This document shows positions 39,416-48,471 of a stretch of DNA of 57,339 nt, in pieces (positions within the stretch are counted from its first letter, which is position 1; every line of letters begins with the position of its first letter). Below the pieces are notes generated by a model. The model worked only from the letters and a program-made list of their open reading frames with translations, made no database searches and was not told the DNA's origin. Made by a program: the position numbers and the translations under genes. The stretch is from Syntrophomonas sp. (GTDB lineage: Bacteria; Bacillota; Syntrophomonadia; Syntrophomonadales; Syntrophomonadaceae), in NCBI GenBank assembly GCA_016841875.1, contig JAENYG010000022.1, positions 1-57,339 on the forward strand. Reading direction: 5' to 3'.

Positions 39416-40642
39416 ATTACAGATTTTTTGCCAGAGTCTGCGAACCAGGTTAAATATCCGATCTTCTTTCATTACGATATATCTGGCCACGGGTTCCTCA
39501 GGTACCGGGATTATACCGGAATCATTCAAGCAGTATCCGGGCATACGAATATCGATCTCTTCATCTTCTCTTCTTACCCGCAGCGAAACATTACTGACGG
39601 TACTAATCAATTCTCTTACCATTGAATAATGGTCTACCTTAAAGTCATTAACCGTGAGAATAATATCTCTTTCGCTTATGCCTGCATGATAGGCCGGGCT
39701 GCCTGGTCTAACTGTCAGAACCCTTACCCCCTCCTGGCTTTTGATATATATAGGTTTTCGATTATTTTCTTCCCGCATTCCCAACCAGATAACAAACTCA
39801 TGGCCTAAAGGAGAAAATAAGGCTGCTGCTATGGTAATTACTGGCAACCGGCAGGATAGACAGGCCAGAAGCAGGAGGGTGAGGCTGTAAATAAAAAGAT
39901 TGAGCGAGGATTTCTTCACTCTCAGCACTGGGGTACTGGTAGTAGTTATTTCTCCATATCCGAGTATGGCAACTACCGGCAGCAGAGTAAAGGTCTGGGC
40001 AGTCATACCAGAATAGCCCTGCAATAAAGGCCACCATTGGGGCATGGCCAGACCGTCCATCGGAGCAACGCCTGAAACTCCCACCAGAGCCATGAGGGGC
40101 AGCGGCCAAAACTTTTGCAGGTTAAAGCCACCTACGATCTGGTTTTTCTTCTTTACATACAGCGGAATAGGATAACTATGACCATTTATCAGTATCAGGA
40201 AGCTTTCGATCATATGCAGTATGGCTACCAGAGCCAGCAGATGAGGGACACTGATATCAGGATAAGAAAACAGCAGGCTGAATAGAGACAAAATTCCGGC
40301 CGCATATGCAAAGCATAAGAAACGCGGATTTATGAGCATTAACAGCAAGGCCAGGACCCACAGATAAGCAAAACCAATGTTCTCCAGGTTAATACCAACG
40401 ATGATCAGCAGTACGCTTCCCAGCAAACCCCCGAAAATTCCAATTAAAGATGATAAACAGGCAGAGCGTACGAAAAGCCGGGCATTGCTTTTAATGAGCT
40501 TTTCACTCATGTTTTCCAGCCTTTTATACTGCCAGCAAACTATCGTAAACAGAAGTAAATATATGGCAATAAAAAAGGGCGAGGTAATCGTTTCCAGCAT
40601 AACTCGCCCCATCAATGACAATATTTCTATCAGTAGATCCAA
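39401..40642 (-). CDS. Polytopic membrane PDZ protein (MinJ-like)
   Basis: About 413 residues: some eight membrane helices in the first 300, then one PDZ domain (VRVLTVRPGSPAYHAGISERDIILTVNDF). The plan and the position beside ctpB and uvrB match Bacillus MinJ (YvjD), which bridges DivIVA and MinD in division-site selection; sequence identity could not be tested. TTG 40642 is preferred because GGGAGG lies eight bases upstream; the longer frame begins inside a palindromic repeat. The last codons come from repeat copy 1. Confidence 0.75.
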   Translation of the reverse strand: MDLLIEILSLMGRVMLETITSPFFIAIYLLLFTIVCWQYKRLENMSEKLIKSNARLFVRSACLSSLIGIFGGLLGSVLLIIVGINLENIGFAYLWVLALLLMLINPRFLCFAYAAGILSLFSLLFSYPDISVPHLLALVAILHMIESFLILINGHSYPIPLYVKKKNQIVGGFNLQKFWPLPLMALVGVSGVAPMDGLAMPQWWPLLQGYSGMTAQTFTLLPVVAILGYGEITTTSTPVLRVKKSSLNLFIYSLTLLLLACLSCRLPVITIAAALFSPLGHEFVIWLGMREENNRKPIYIKSQEGVRVLTVRPGSPAYHAGISERDIILTVNDFKVDHYSMVRELISTVSNVSLRVRREDEEIDIRMPGYCLNDSGIIPVPEEPVARYIVMKEDRIFNLVRRLWQKICNGARH

Positions 40643-40669
40643 ATATCTTATCCTCCCGAGAGTTCGGTG

Positions 40670-40762
40670 GGGGTCAGGCACTAACTTACTAACTTATGAC
40701 CGTAAGTGAATTACGTTACTCCTGATATAACCGCATAAGTTAGTAAGTTAGTGCCTGACCCC
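40670..40762. repeat. Family B palindrome, copy 2
   Basis: Perfect 28-bp arms (40670-40697 and 40735-40762), GGGGTCAGGCACTAACTTAC, around a 37-base loop. It fills the gap between the ctpB stop and the MinJ-like gene. Confidence 0.9.
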
Positions 40763-40768
40763 ATTGAT

Positions 40769-41923
40769 TTACATTTGTTGTTTAAGAACTTCAATGGCCT
40801 GCTTAAGCTGCAGATCTTCACTGCTTTCTATTTCATCAGCTGCTATATAATCCGGAACAATTCCAATTTCGTTTATATCAGTGCCGTTAGGAGTAAAATA
40901 CTTCTGGGTAGTTAATTTCAAGGCACCTCCATCCCGTAATGGGAAGACGGTCTGCACCAGGCCTTTGCCATAGGTAGTTACTCCTACCAGTAATGCTCTC
41001 TGGTTATCCTGCAGCGCTGCAGCCAATATTTCCGAGGCGCTGGCGCTATCCTGGTTGACCAATACTACTAACGGGACATCGGTTTTGCCGGATGAAGCCT
41101 TATACTCTTTTTGATTTCCCCGCGCATCCGCAGAACTTACTACCACATCCCCTTCATCAAGGAAAATGCTGGCTATATCAATAGCTGCATCAAATTCTCC
41201 TCCACCGTTATTACGCAGATCGAGAATAAGTCCTTTTATGCCCTCTTCATTTACTAGACGGTCAACGCTTTCCAGCATTTCCTGGGCTGATTGAGTATGG
41301 AACTGGCTGAGCCTGATGTATCCAATGCCATTATCGGCATCCAGGACTTCATCTTCTACGGAAGGTACTTTTATTATTTCCCGGATTATCTTGAATACAT
41401 ACTCCTTATTATCTGATTCGCGATAGATGGTCAATTCCAGCTGAGTTCCGGGGTCTCCCCTCATCAGGGTTACTGCATCATCCTGAGTCATATTCAGAGT
41501 GCTTTCCCCATTGATCCTGGTGACGATATCGCCATGCTGTACCCCTGCCTCATAAGCCGGGGTACCTTTGATAGGTGAATAAATCTTGATCTGCCCCTCG
41601 TTATCCTGGAATACATATACTCCAATTCCACCAAATTTTGCTTCTAACCTGATCTTTAATTCCTGCCAGGTTTGTTGGTCCAGGTAAGTTGAATAAGGGT
41701 CATCCAACGCATCTACTATACCGGCCGCGGCCCCTTCAAACATCTGCCGGGAATTAATATCATACAACGACTGAGTATTTACCAGGCCCACTACACTGAA
41801 TAAGGTACCCAGCCCGATTGGATTTGCTGCCAGTATAAATATTAAACCTGCTATGAAAAGTACCCCCAGGGTTGAAAATATAATGTTTAAACCTTTTAAT
41901 AAACCTTTTCCTTTATTATTCAA
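40769..41923 (-). CDS. ctpB: CtpB-type C-terminal processing protease (S41)
   Basis: A 384-residue membrane-anchored protease: one N-terminal helix (about 10-33), a PDZ domain (about 95-175) and the S41 core with Ser295 in QDSASASEIL and Lys320 in TTYGKGLVQ as catalytic pair. In Bacillus CtpB cuts a signalling protease in sporulation. The apparent start is TTG 41923 with GGTG upstream. It is followed at once by repeat B copy 2 and the MinJ-like gene. Confidence 0.9.
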   Translation of the reverse strand: MNNKGKGLLKGLNIIFSTLGVLFIAGLIFILAANPIGLGTLFSVVGLVNTQSLYDINSRQMFEGAAAGIVDALDDPYSTYLDQQTWQELKIRLEAKFGGIGVYVFQDNEGQIKIYSPIKGTPAYEAGVQHGDIVTRINGESTLNMTQDDAVTLMRGDPGTQLELTIYRESDNKEYVFKIIREIIKVPSVEDEVLDADNGIGYIRLSQFHTQSAQEMLESVDRLVNEEGIKGLILDLRNNGGGEFDAAIDIASIFLDEGDVVVSSADARGNQKEYKASSGKTDVPLVVLVNQDSASASEILAAALQDNQRALLVGVTTYGKGLVQTVFPLRDGGALKLTTQKYFTPNGTDINEIGIVPDYIAADEIESSEDLQLKQAIEVLKQQM

Positions 41924-42036
41924 ATCTTCACCACCACTAGTATTTTATTATTAAACTATAGATTTTATGTTACTCCTGATAAACAGGAAATACAATGCAG
42001 CATTTTTGATGTAATTGATACCGATAACTCTGGCTC

Positions 42037-42072
42037 AAAAAATTTAACCAGGAAGCAATATCCTGGTTAAAT
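42037..42072 (-). terminator. Strong terminator after the M23 peptidase
   Basis: A perfect 12-bp stem (ATTTAACCAGGA / TCCTGGTTAAAT) around AGCAATA, followed on the minus strand by six T. It separates the ftsE-ftsX-M23 unit from ctpB. Confidence 0.85.
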
Positions 42073-42131
42073 ATATTGTTGGTCTTCAACACATAAACTT
42101 GAGTTAGTAGCGAGTTCCTATTCTTTCTTAA

Positions 42132-43265
42132 TTATTTTATGTAACCCATGGGATCGGTAGGATTTCCATTTATTCTAACTTCAAAATGCAGGTGGGGACC
42201 CGTACTCCAACCGGTACTGCCAACATAGCCGATCACCTGTCCCTTGACTACCGTTTGTCCTGAGCTCACGGCAAACTTTGACTGATGAGCGTATAAGGTC
42301 GACATACCAGCACCGTGGTCGATAATTATCACCTGTCCATATCCACCCTGCCATCCAACAAATATTACCTTACCCGTATCAGCGGCCACGATTTTGGCTC
42401 CTGAAGGTGCGCCAATATCTACTCCGGTATGCAGCTTCCTGGTTTTTAATATAGGATGAAAGCGCATCCCATAGGGTGAGGTTATGGCGCTATAACCTGG
42501 AGTGGGCCAGGTATATACCCCGGTACCCAGCTGTTCGCCGGACTGCGATGCCCTGATCAAGGCTTCCAGCTCCCGGGAGGTTTGTTCCAATTCTTCCAGG
42601 GCTTTTTCATAGCTGCCCTTTTCCTGCCGCACACTTGCCAGCAGTTCCTCTTTCTGATCGGATTGAGCAGATAACTCACTGCGCTGCGCTTCCTGCACCT
42701 CTCGCATGGATACCAGCTCTCTTTTCTGTATCTCCAGGTCACTCTTCTTGATATCCAGAGCCCGCTTATGTTTATTTATGGAATCTATCAGATCCATATC
42801 CTGTTCTACCACATACTGCAGTAAATCATAACGAGTTAGAAAATCTTTTATATTAGTAGCTGAAAACAACACTTCCAGGTAAGAAACATCCATCCCGTCT
42901 TCATACATATAAATCAGTCGCTCGCACAAATAATCTATCTGCACCTGCAGTTCTTCTTCACTTTCTTTTATTTCGTCTTCGGTTTTGCTGATATCGCTTT
43001 CCAGCTCTTCAATTTGGGATGCGAGTATTTTAATCTCCTGTTCTTTGTCGGCAATATTTTTTTCCAGAGTTTGCAGCTGTCCCATGATGGAGTTTTCCTG
43101 CTGTTTAACCTGGCCTAGATTGTTCTGCTGGGCTTCTATCTGTCGGCTTACGTCCTGCAGTTTTTGCTGGGCTTCATCTATGTCATCTGCATAAACAGGT
43201 ATAATTGCCGTTATCATAAAGCACAGTATAATCATCAGCGCTGCGAGACGTTTATAAGCTTTCAT
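42132..43265 (-). CDS. Secreted coiled-coil M23 (LytM) peptidoglycan endopeptidase
   Basis: A 377-residue exported hydrolase. The first 26 residues are a signal peptide (cleavage after PVYA); residues about 28-245 are a long coiled coil; the C-terminus is an M23 domain with zinc ligands in LHTGVDIG and HLHFEV, so it looks catalytically active. Its plan matches EnvC/PcsB-type proteins controlled by FtsEX through the coiled coil, and ftsE-ftsX lie directly upstream. ATG 43265 is chosen for GGAG upstream and the signal peptide start; the longer frame is rejected. Confidence 0.9.
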   Translation of the reverse strand: MKAYKRLAALMIILCFMITAIIPVYADDIDEAQQKLQDVSRQIEAQQNNLGQVKQQENSIMGQLQTLEKNIADKEQEIKILASQIEELESDISKTEDEIKESEEELQVQIDYLCERLIYMYEDGMDVSYLEVLFSATNIKDFLTRYDLLQYVVEQDMDLIDSINKHKRALDIKKSDLEIQKRELVSMREVQEAQRSELSAQSDQKEELLASVRQEKGSYEKALEELEQTSRELEALIRASQSGEQLGTGVYTWPTPGYSAITSPYGMRFHPILKTRKLHTGVDIGAPSGAKIVAADTGKVIFVGWQGGYGQVIIIDHGAGMSTLYAHQSKFAVSSGQTVVKGQVIGYVGSTGWSTGPHLHFEVRINGNPTDPMGYIK

Positions 43266-43320
43266 GTCACCACTCCTTACTTTTCTTTGCTCTGCATGAT
43301 GAGACAAAAATCTCCCCGTA

Positions 43321-44205
43321 TCAAACATCCAGGAACCGGTTGATAGAAATGCCGGTCCCGATAATACCCAGTACTGCTCCTGCAGCAAAAAGGGATAGAT
43401 ATAGGTTTATTAAAACATTAGTTCCGCTTACCAGGGGCATAAATAAAATGGTATCCACCCTGCTTAATAAAGAACCATAAGCTGCCGCAAGAATGATGAT
43501 TGATAACAAGGAACCCAGAGATCCAAGTCCAATTCCCTCAATAAAGAACGGCCAGCGAATAAACCAGTCTGTAGAGCCGATCAGCTTCATCAGGTAAATT
43601 TCTTTTCTTCGTGCGAAAATCGCCAGACGAATAGTAGTAGCGATTAAGAAAATAGCTCCCAGGGCCAGCAAAAATATGAAAACCAGGCTCACCACCCTGA
43701 CCCATCTGGCAGTAGAAAACAGCTGTTCGACTATGCCTTTGCCGTAATTCACTTTGTATATGCCATATATTTTCTCGATTTTAACTGCCAGGTCTGGCAC
43801 ATCATGTGAATCAGTGGCCTTTATTTCAAATGAGTCCGGCAGAGGATTTTTTCCCAGGGTACTCTCTAAATCATAGTCTTTCTTACCCAGGGTCTCCTGC
43901 ATGTCCTTCAGAGCTTGTTCCCGGGACACGAAAGTTATGGTTTCTATCCCCGCCAGGCTTTCTAATTTCTCCTGTACATCTTTCACCCCAGCATTATCCA
44001 GATCTTGATCCAGATAAGCCATAATTTCTACATCCGATTCCAGGCTGTCCAGAAAAGTACTGGTATTAAGAGTTATCAATACCGACATACCCAATATTAA
44101 AATGCAGATGGTTATGGTGCTTACCGTCGCAATGCTCAGCAGGTGATTCCGGGCTATAGATTTACATGCTTCGCGAAAAAAATATACTGCATTTCTTATT
44201 TGCAT
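43321..44205 (-). CDS. ftsX: FtsX, permease-like cell-division protein
   Basis: A 294-residue FtsX with four membrane helices, a large extracellular loop after the first helix (about 42-165) and a C-terminal permease domain. With FtsE it gates peptidoglycan hydrolases at the envelope. It overlaps ftsE by ten bases and precedes the M23 hydrolase by 55. Confidence 0.95.
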   Translation of the reverse strand: MQIRNAVYFFREACKSIARNHLLSIATVSTITICILILGMSVLITLNTSTFLDSLESDVEIMAYLDQDLDNAGVKDVQEKLESLAGIETITFVSREQALKDMQETLGKKDYDLESTLGKNPLPDSFEIKATDSHDVPDLAVKIEKIYGIYKVNYGKGIVEQLFSTARWVRVVSLVFIFLLALGAIFLIATTIRLAIFARRKEIYLMKLIGSTDWFIRWPFFIEGIGLGSLGSLLSIIILAAAYGSLLSRVDTILFMPLVSGTNVLINLYLSLFAAGAVLGIIGTGISINRFLDV

Positions 44206-44885
44206 AGTGTAAATTCTCCTGGGTTTATATCTGAATCAATCTTACCGCTCTCCAGAGTTATAACCCGTTTACGAGCTGCCTTAACCAGTTCCCAAGCATG
44301 GGTAGCCATAATCACCGTGGTACCCTTACGATTTATATCGAAAAGAAGCTCCATAATCTCCTGTGCGGTATTCATATCCAGATTGCCGGTTGGTTCATCA
44401 GCAATTAATAATAAAGGTCTATTGGTAAGAGCCCGGGCTATTCCTACCCGCTGCTGCTCTCCTCCGGAAAGCTCACCCGGAAGGGATTTTTCTTTGCCGT
44501 GAAGTCCTACCATCTTAATAACTTCAATTACCCGACTTTTTATTTCGCGGTGATTGGCTCCCACAACCTCCATGGCAAATGAAACGTTTTCATACACGGT
44601 TTTATTTTCTAACAGCTTGAAGTCCTGGAAAACTACCCCGATGTTTCTGCGCAGGGCTGGAATTTCTTTTTTCTTCATGCGTACTAAACTTCTTGAGGCT
44701 ACAAAGATCTGCCCCCGACTGGGAATTTCCTCTCTATACAGCATCTTGATCATCGTTGATTTGCCAGCTCCGCTGGGTCCCATAAGGAAAACAAATTCTC
44801 CTCCATCTATTTTTATCGATATATCATCTAACGCCTTTACCCCATTGGCATATATTTTGGAGACGTTATAAAATTGAACTAGCAT
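44196..44885 (-). CDS. ftsE: FtsE, cell-division ATP-binding protein
   Basis: A 229-residue ABC ATPase: Walker A GPSGAGKST (36-44), signature LSGGEQQRVGIARAL, Walker B LLLIADEPTGNLD. It powers FtsX and follows the transketolase terminator, so it starts a new transcript with ftsX and the M23 gene. Confidence 0.96.
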   Translation of the reverse strand: MLVQFYNVSKIYANGVKALDDISIKIDGGEFVFLMGPSGAGKSTMIKMLYREEIPSRGQIFVASRSLVRMKKKEIPALRRNIGVVFQDFKLLENKTVYENVSFAMEVVGANHREIKSRVIEVIKMVGLHGKEKSLPGELSGGEQQRVGIARALTNRPLLLIADEPTGNLDMNTAQEIMELLFDINRKGTTVIMATHAWELVKAARKRVITLESGKIDSDINPGEFTLCK

Positions 44886-44901
44886 ATATTAACCTCCAAA
44901 T

Positions 44902-44927
44902 AAAAAAACCACCTCAAGAAGGTGGTT
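44902..44927 (-). terminator. Terminator after the transketolase genes
   Basis: On the minus strand AACCACCT pairs with AGGTGGTT around five bases and is followed by seven T, between the transketolase C-subunit gene and ftsE. Confidence 0.9.
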
Positions 44928-44959
44928 CTACAAAAATATATAAAATTCCTTTTTTAGTT

Positions 44960-45895
44960 TTATAATATTTTTAGTAAATTCCGGACTTTTTGCGCTATTT
45001 TATCAACAGTTAGACCATAATGTTGTAATAACTCCTCAGGACTTCCCGATTGTCCGAACTGATCTTCGATTCCCAGACGCAGGACTGGTACCGGGCAGTA
45101 TTCACTGACTACTTCACAAACCGCGCTGCCCAAACCTCCGATAATGCTGTGTTCTTCCACTGTCAGTATGGCACCAGTTTCCTGCGCCTTCCTGATTACC
45201 AGTTCCTGATCCAGCGGTTTGATAGTATGCATATCAACTACCGAGACCATAATCCCTTCTCCAGCCAGTATCTCCGAGGCCTGCAGAGATTTTTCCACCA
45301 TGATACCGCATGCAATTATGGTGGCGTCTTTTCCGTCTTTGAGCTCAATACCCCGGCCTATTTGAAGTTTAAGATCATCATTATAAATATGCGGCACTGC
45401 CAGCCGGCCCAGCCGTAGATAGGCAGGACCGCTTCTTTCATAAAGTTCCAGCAAAAGCTGGCGGGTACTAGGCCCATCTGCAGGTACTACTACGCACATT
45501 CCTGGTATACTGCGCATCAATGAGACGTCCTCTATTGACTGATGAGACCCTCCATCTTCACCCACGGTAATACCAGCATGAGTAGCACATATTTTTACAT
45601 TCAGCTCCGCATAAGCTATAGAATTTCTTATCTGTTCAAAAGCACGTCCGGCAGCAAACACGGCAAAGGTACTGGCAAACACTACCTTACCTGATGCAGC
45701 CAGCCCGGCTGACATGCCCATAAGATTCTGTTCAGCTATACCTGCATTAATGAATCTTTCGGGGAAAAGTCCTGCGAATTCTGCTGTCTTAGTCGATTTA
45801 GACAGGTCTGCATCTAGAACTACTATGTCATGGTGCTGCTGTCCTAATTCTACTAAAGCCTTTCCATATGCTTCTCTAGTTGCCTGCTTTTTCAA
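44960..45895 (-). CDS. Transketolase, C-terminal subunit
   Basis: A 311-residue pyrimidine-binding half of a split transketolase, with FASTFAVFAAGRAFEQIRNSIAY, THAGITVGEDGGSHQSIEDV and the C-terminal transketolase domain. Together with the next gene upstream it makes a thiamine-diphosphate enzyme of the pentose-phosphate pathway. The two-gene form is common in anaerobes. Confidence 0.92.
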   Translation of the reverse strand: MKKQATREAYGKALVELGQQHHDIVVLDADLSKSTKTAEFAGLFPERFINAGIAEQNLMGMSAGLAASGKVVFASTFAVFAAGRAFEQIRNSIAYAELNVKICATHAGITVGEDGGSHQSIEDVSLMRSIPGMCVVVPADGPSTRQLLLELYERSGPAYLRLGRLAVPHIYNDDLKLQIGRGIELKDGKDATIIACGIMVEKSLQASEILAGEGIMVSVVDMHTIKPLDQELVIRKAQETGAILTVEEHSIIGGLGSAVCEVVSEYCPVPVLRLGIEDQFGQSGSPEELLQHYGLTVDKIAQKVRNLLKIL

Positions 45896-45931
45896 GGCGT
45901 ATTCCTCCTAATCTTAGCTTGACTATTTAAT

Positions 45932-46759
45932 CTATACGAGTTCAGCCAGTGCTTTTTCCATCTCTTCTTTATTGGGAGCAGTTCCATGCCATTCCACCTT
46001 ATTTTCCATAAAGGAACAGCCTTTGCCTTTGATAGTTTCAGCCACAATTACCACTGGTTTTCCCTTAATATTTCTCGCATTATTCAGCGCCTTCATGATC
46101 GCCCGGATGTCATGTCCATCTATCGATATAACTTCCCAGCCAAAAGCTCTAAATTTATCAGTTATTGGCTCCGGTGACATAACATCCGTTATTCTGCCAT
46201 CTATCTGCAAGCCGTTATGATCCACAAAAACCAGAAGATTGTCCAATTTATAGTGAGCCGCCGCCATGCTGGCTTCCCACACCATTCCTTCTTCCAGCTC
46301 CCCATCGCCAACAATAGCATATACTCGGGAATCCTTTTTATCCATCTTACCTGCTAAAGCCATTCCCACCGCCCAGGAAATCCCCTGACCCAGTGAACCA
46401 GTAGAAGCCTCCACCCCCGGCAGTTTTCTTTTATCAGGATGTCCCTGCAGCCGACTGCCTAATTTTCTCAGGGTCATCAGCTTTTCCGGGGAGAAATAAC
46501 CCCGCTCGGCCAGAGCAGCATATAAAACCGGCGCTGCATGACCTTTACTCAAAACGAAACGATCCCGATCTGCCCAGTCCGGATGGGCAGGATCAATTTT
46601 CATTTCCCAGAAATAAAGACAGGCCACTATATCCGCTGCACTCAAAGAGCCGCCGGTATGACCTGAACCTGCTTCACAAAGCATAGAAATAATATGCCTT
46701 CTGATCGCCAGGGCTTTCTCTTCCACCTGCTGTACTGCTTGGTCATTAATTTCTTTCAC
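45932..46759 (-). CDS. Transketolase, N-terminal subunit
   Basis: A 275-residue thiamine-diphosphate-binding half: GSGHTGGSLSAADIVACLYF, SKGHAAPVLYA, and the metal/ThDP motif GDGELEEGMVWEA with DHNGLQIDG. It lies 36 bases above the C-terminal subunit and 12 bases below the end of prfB. Confidence 0.93.
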   Translation of the reverse strand: MKEINDQAVQQVEEKALAIRRHIISMLCEAGSGHTGGSLSAADIVACLYFWEMKIDPAHPDWADRDRFVLSKGHAAPVLYAALAERGYFSPEKLMTLRKLGSRLQGHPDKRKLPGVEASTGSLGQGISWAVGMALAGKMDKKDSRVYAIVGDGELEEGMVWEASMAAAHYKLDNLLVFVDHNGLQIDGRITDVMSPEPITDKFRAFGWEVISIDGHDIRAIMKALNNARNIKGKPVVIVAETIKGKGCSFMENKVEWHGTAPNKEEMEKALAELV

Positions 46760-46771
46760 GTTATCCTCCCT

Positions 46772-47879
46772 CTACAGCTTGTTCTTAAAGGCCAGGCAGG
46801 CATGGATAAAAGCATCCAGGTCTCCATCCAGGACTGCCTGTACATTTCCCGTTTCGACATTGGTACGATGATCTTTGATCAGATTAAACGGATTGAGGGT
46901 ATACGTTCTTATTTGACTGCCCCAGGCAATCTCTTTATATTCACCCTTTAAACCTTCCAGGCTGCTCTCCATTTCCTTCTGTTTTAATTCGTACAGCCGG
47001 GCAGTTAGTATTTTCATAGCTGCCATGCGATTGGAAAGCTGGGATCGTTCATTCTGACACTGAACTACTATCCCGCTGGGAATATGGGTTATGCGTACCG
47101 CAGAATCAGTTTTATTTACGTGCTGCCCACCGGCTCCACTGGATCGGTAGGTATCTATACGCAGGTCATCGTTATTTATATCAACTTCTACTTCTTCATC
47201 GATATCCGGTAGGACTGATAAAGAAGCAAAGGAGGTGTGTCTTCGCCCGGATGAATCAAAGGGGGAAATTCTAATCAAGCGGTGAACACCCTGTTCGCAT
47301 TTCAGTTTTCCATAAGCATAATTCCCCGTCACCAGGAAGGTCACACTTTTTACCCCTGCTTCATCTCCGGCCAGAAGATCCATGATTTGAACTTTATAAC
47401 CGGATGCGTCAGCCCAGCGGGTATACATACGCAAAAGCATTTCCACCCAGTCCTGAGCTTCCGTTCCGCCAGCGCCAGCATGGAGTGATACAATAGCGTT
47501 ATTATGATCGTGCTCTCCGGAAAATAAAAACAGGAGCTCAAATCCTCTAAATTTCTCCTGCACTTCTTCCAATTCTGTAATGGTTTCGCTTATTAATTCA
47601 TCCTCATTTTCTTCCTCAGCTATCTCCAGCATATCTTTAATATATTCAACCTTATTATACAGGTCTTCGTACTGCTTTACGACATCCTGTAAATCGCTTA
47701 TTTCCTTTAGTATGGTCTGAGCATGCTGATTATCATCCCAGAAATCAGGTTTTACAGTCTTTTCCTGTAATAATTCGATTTTCTCCTTTTTGCCATCAAT
47801 GTCAAAGAGAAGCCCTCATTTCCTGCAGACGGTTCATTATGTATGAGCAAACGCTCCGGGGGTCTTCTATCAATTCCAT
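46772..47879 (-). CDS. prfB: Peptide chain release factor 2, programmed +1 frameshift
   Basis: RF2 of about 368 residues in two frames. A 25-codon first frame (ATG 47879) ends at TGA 47804-47802; the main frame resumes at GAC 47803 through CTTTGAC. The main product has the RF2 domain order, the stop-codon-reading region (HTSFASLSVLP) and the catalytic GGQ in SSGAGGQHVNKTDSAVR. AGGAGG lies two bases before ATG 47879 but eight before an in-frame TTG at 47873, so the latter may be the real start. It is part of the conserved hpf-secA-prfB neighbourhood, interrupted here by motAB. Confidence 0.96.
47801..47819 (-). promoter_or_regulatory. RF2 autoregulatory frameshift site
   Basis: Minus-strand sequence ATGAGGGCTTCTCTTTGAC: the slippery CTT, in-frame stop TGA and following C, with the purine-rich GAGGG acting as internal Shine-Dalgarno six bases before CTT. 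Scarce RF2 delays reading of TGA and favours the +1 shift. Confidence 0.95.
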
Positions 47880-48102
47880 CTCCTCCTATCTGCTTAATCT
47901 TATTGTCTTATATGTACTCTATCATATAAACTATTTTAAATAAATTATTACCGGGCATCAGAGCAATATACCCACTGGACCGCAGCCCCTGCGGCTAGAA
48001 GTTGAATTGACCTGGGTATCATCCCTACGCCCCTGGATAATGGCAACAAGTTTCTATTGTATTAAGGTAGCATCCGTTTATATTTTTGTCAAATGCGGAA
48101 GA

Positions 48103-48134
48103 TTGACAGCGGGGAAGGTTCTCCGTCTGTAGCA
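48103..48134. repeat. Decayed family A element
   Basis: TTGACAGCGGGGAAGGTTCT and the following TCCGTCTGTAGCA align with the reverse of the element at 48436-48466 with a few changes, keeping the GGGGA-GGTTCTCC core. Confidence 0.5.
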
Positions 48135-48435
48135 CTCTTCCTTTTCATGGTATAAATTGGGTTGAAATTAATCAAGATAAATCGGTAGTTATGCAAGAAA
48201 AAGAAGTTGCTTATAGTTTGTTATGTCATGTTAGGAGAAATAAATCGGAGAATGATTTTTTAGTAGATAAATATTGAAATATCGTGGATACAACTGAGCT
48301 GAATAAAATAATAAAATTAGGAAAAAAGATAGGCAGCTTTTAAAGAGGGATTAAGAAGAAATCTTCGATGGCTTTTGGAGCATTATCAAGTGTTTTTGAG
48401 GTTACTTAGCATCGTAAAGATAATAGAGTTTGAGT

Positions 48436-48471
48436 GCGACAGATGGAGAACCGTCCCCTGTCGCATTTTTG
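48436..48471. repeat. Family A hairpin with T-tract
   Basis: TGCGACAG (48436-48443) pairs with CTGTCGCA (48459-48466) around a loop carrying AGAACCGTCCC, followed by five T on the plus strand. It sits directly at the motB stop and may end plus-strand transcription, or be only a repeat. Confidence 0.7.

Larger units (their letters stand above)
47880..48471. other. Large AT-rich gap between prfB and motB
   Basis: About 590 bases without a gene I can support. A short frame (MQEKEVAYSLLCHV..., near 48191-48279) breaks at a TGA and matches nothing I know. CCGCAG-CCC-CTGCGG (a 6-bp hairpin) lies near 47985. A decayed family A copy (48103-48134) and a better one (48436-48471) are in it. It may be a degraded insertion that arrived with these repeats. 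Confidence 0.5.

Noticed and set aside
47802-47804. prfB as a pseudogene or sequencing error
   Set aside because: CTTTGAC with an upstream purine-rich stretch at codon 25 is the classic RF2 programmed frameshift.
48191-48279. Short gene in the prfB-motB gap
   Set aside because: The frame is under 30 codons from its ATG, broken by a TGA, and matches no family I recognise.
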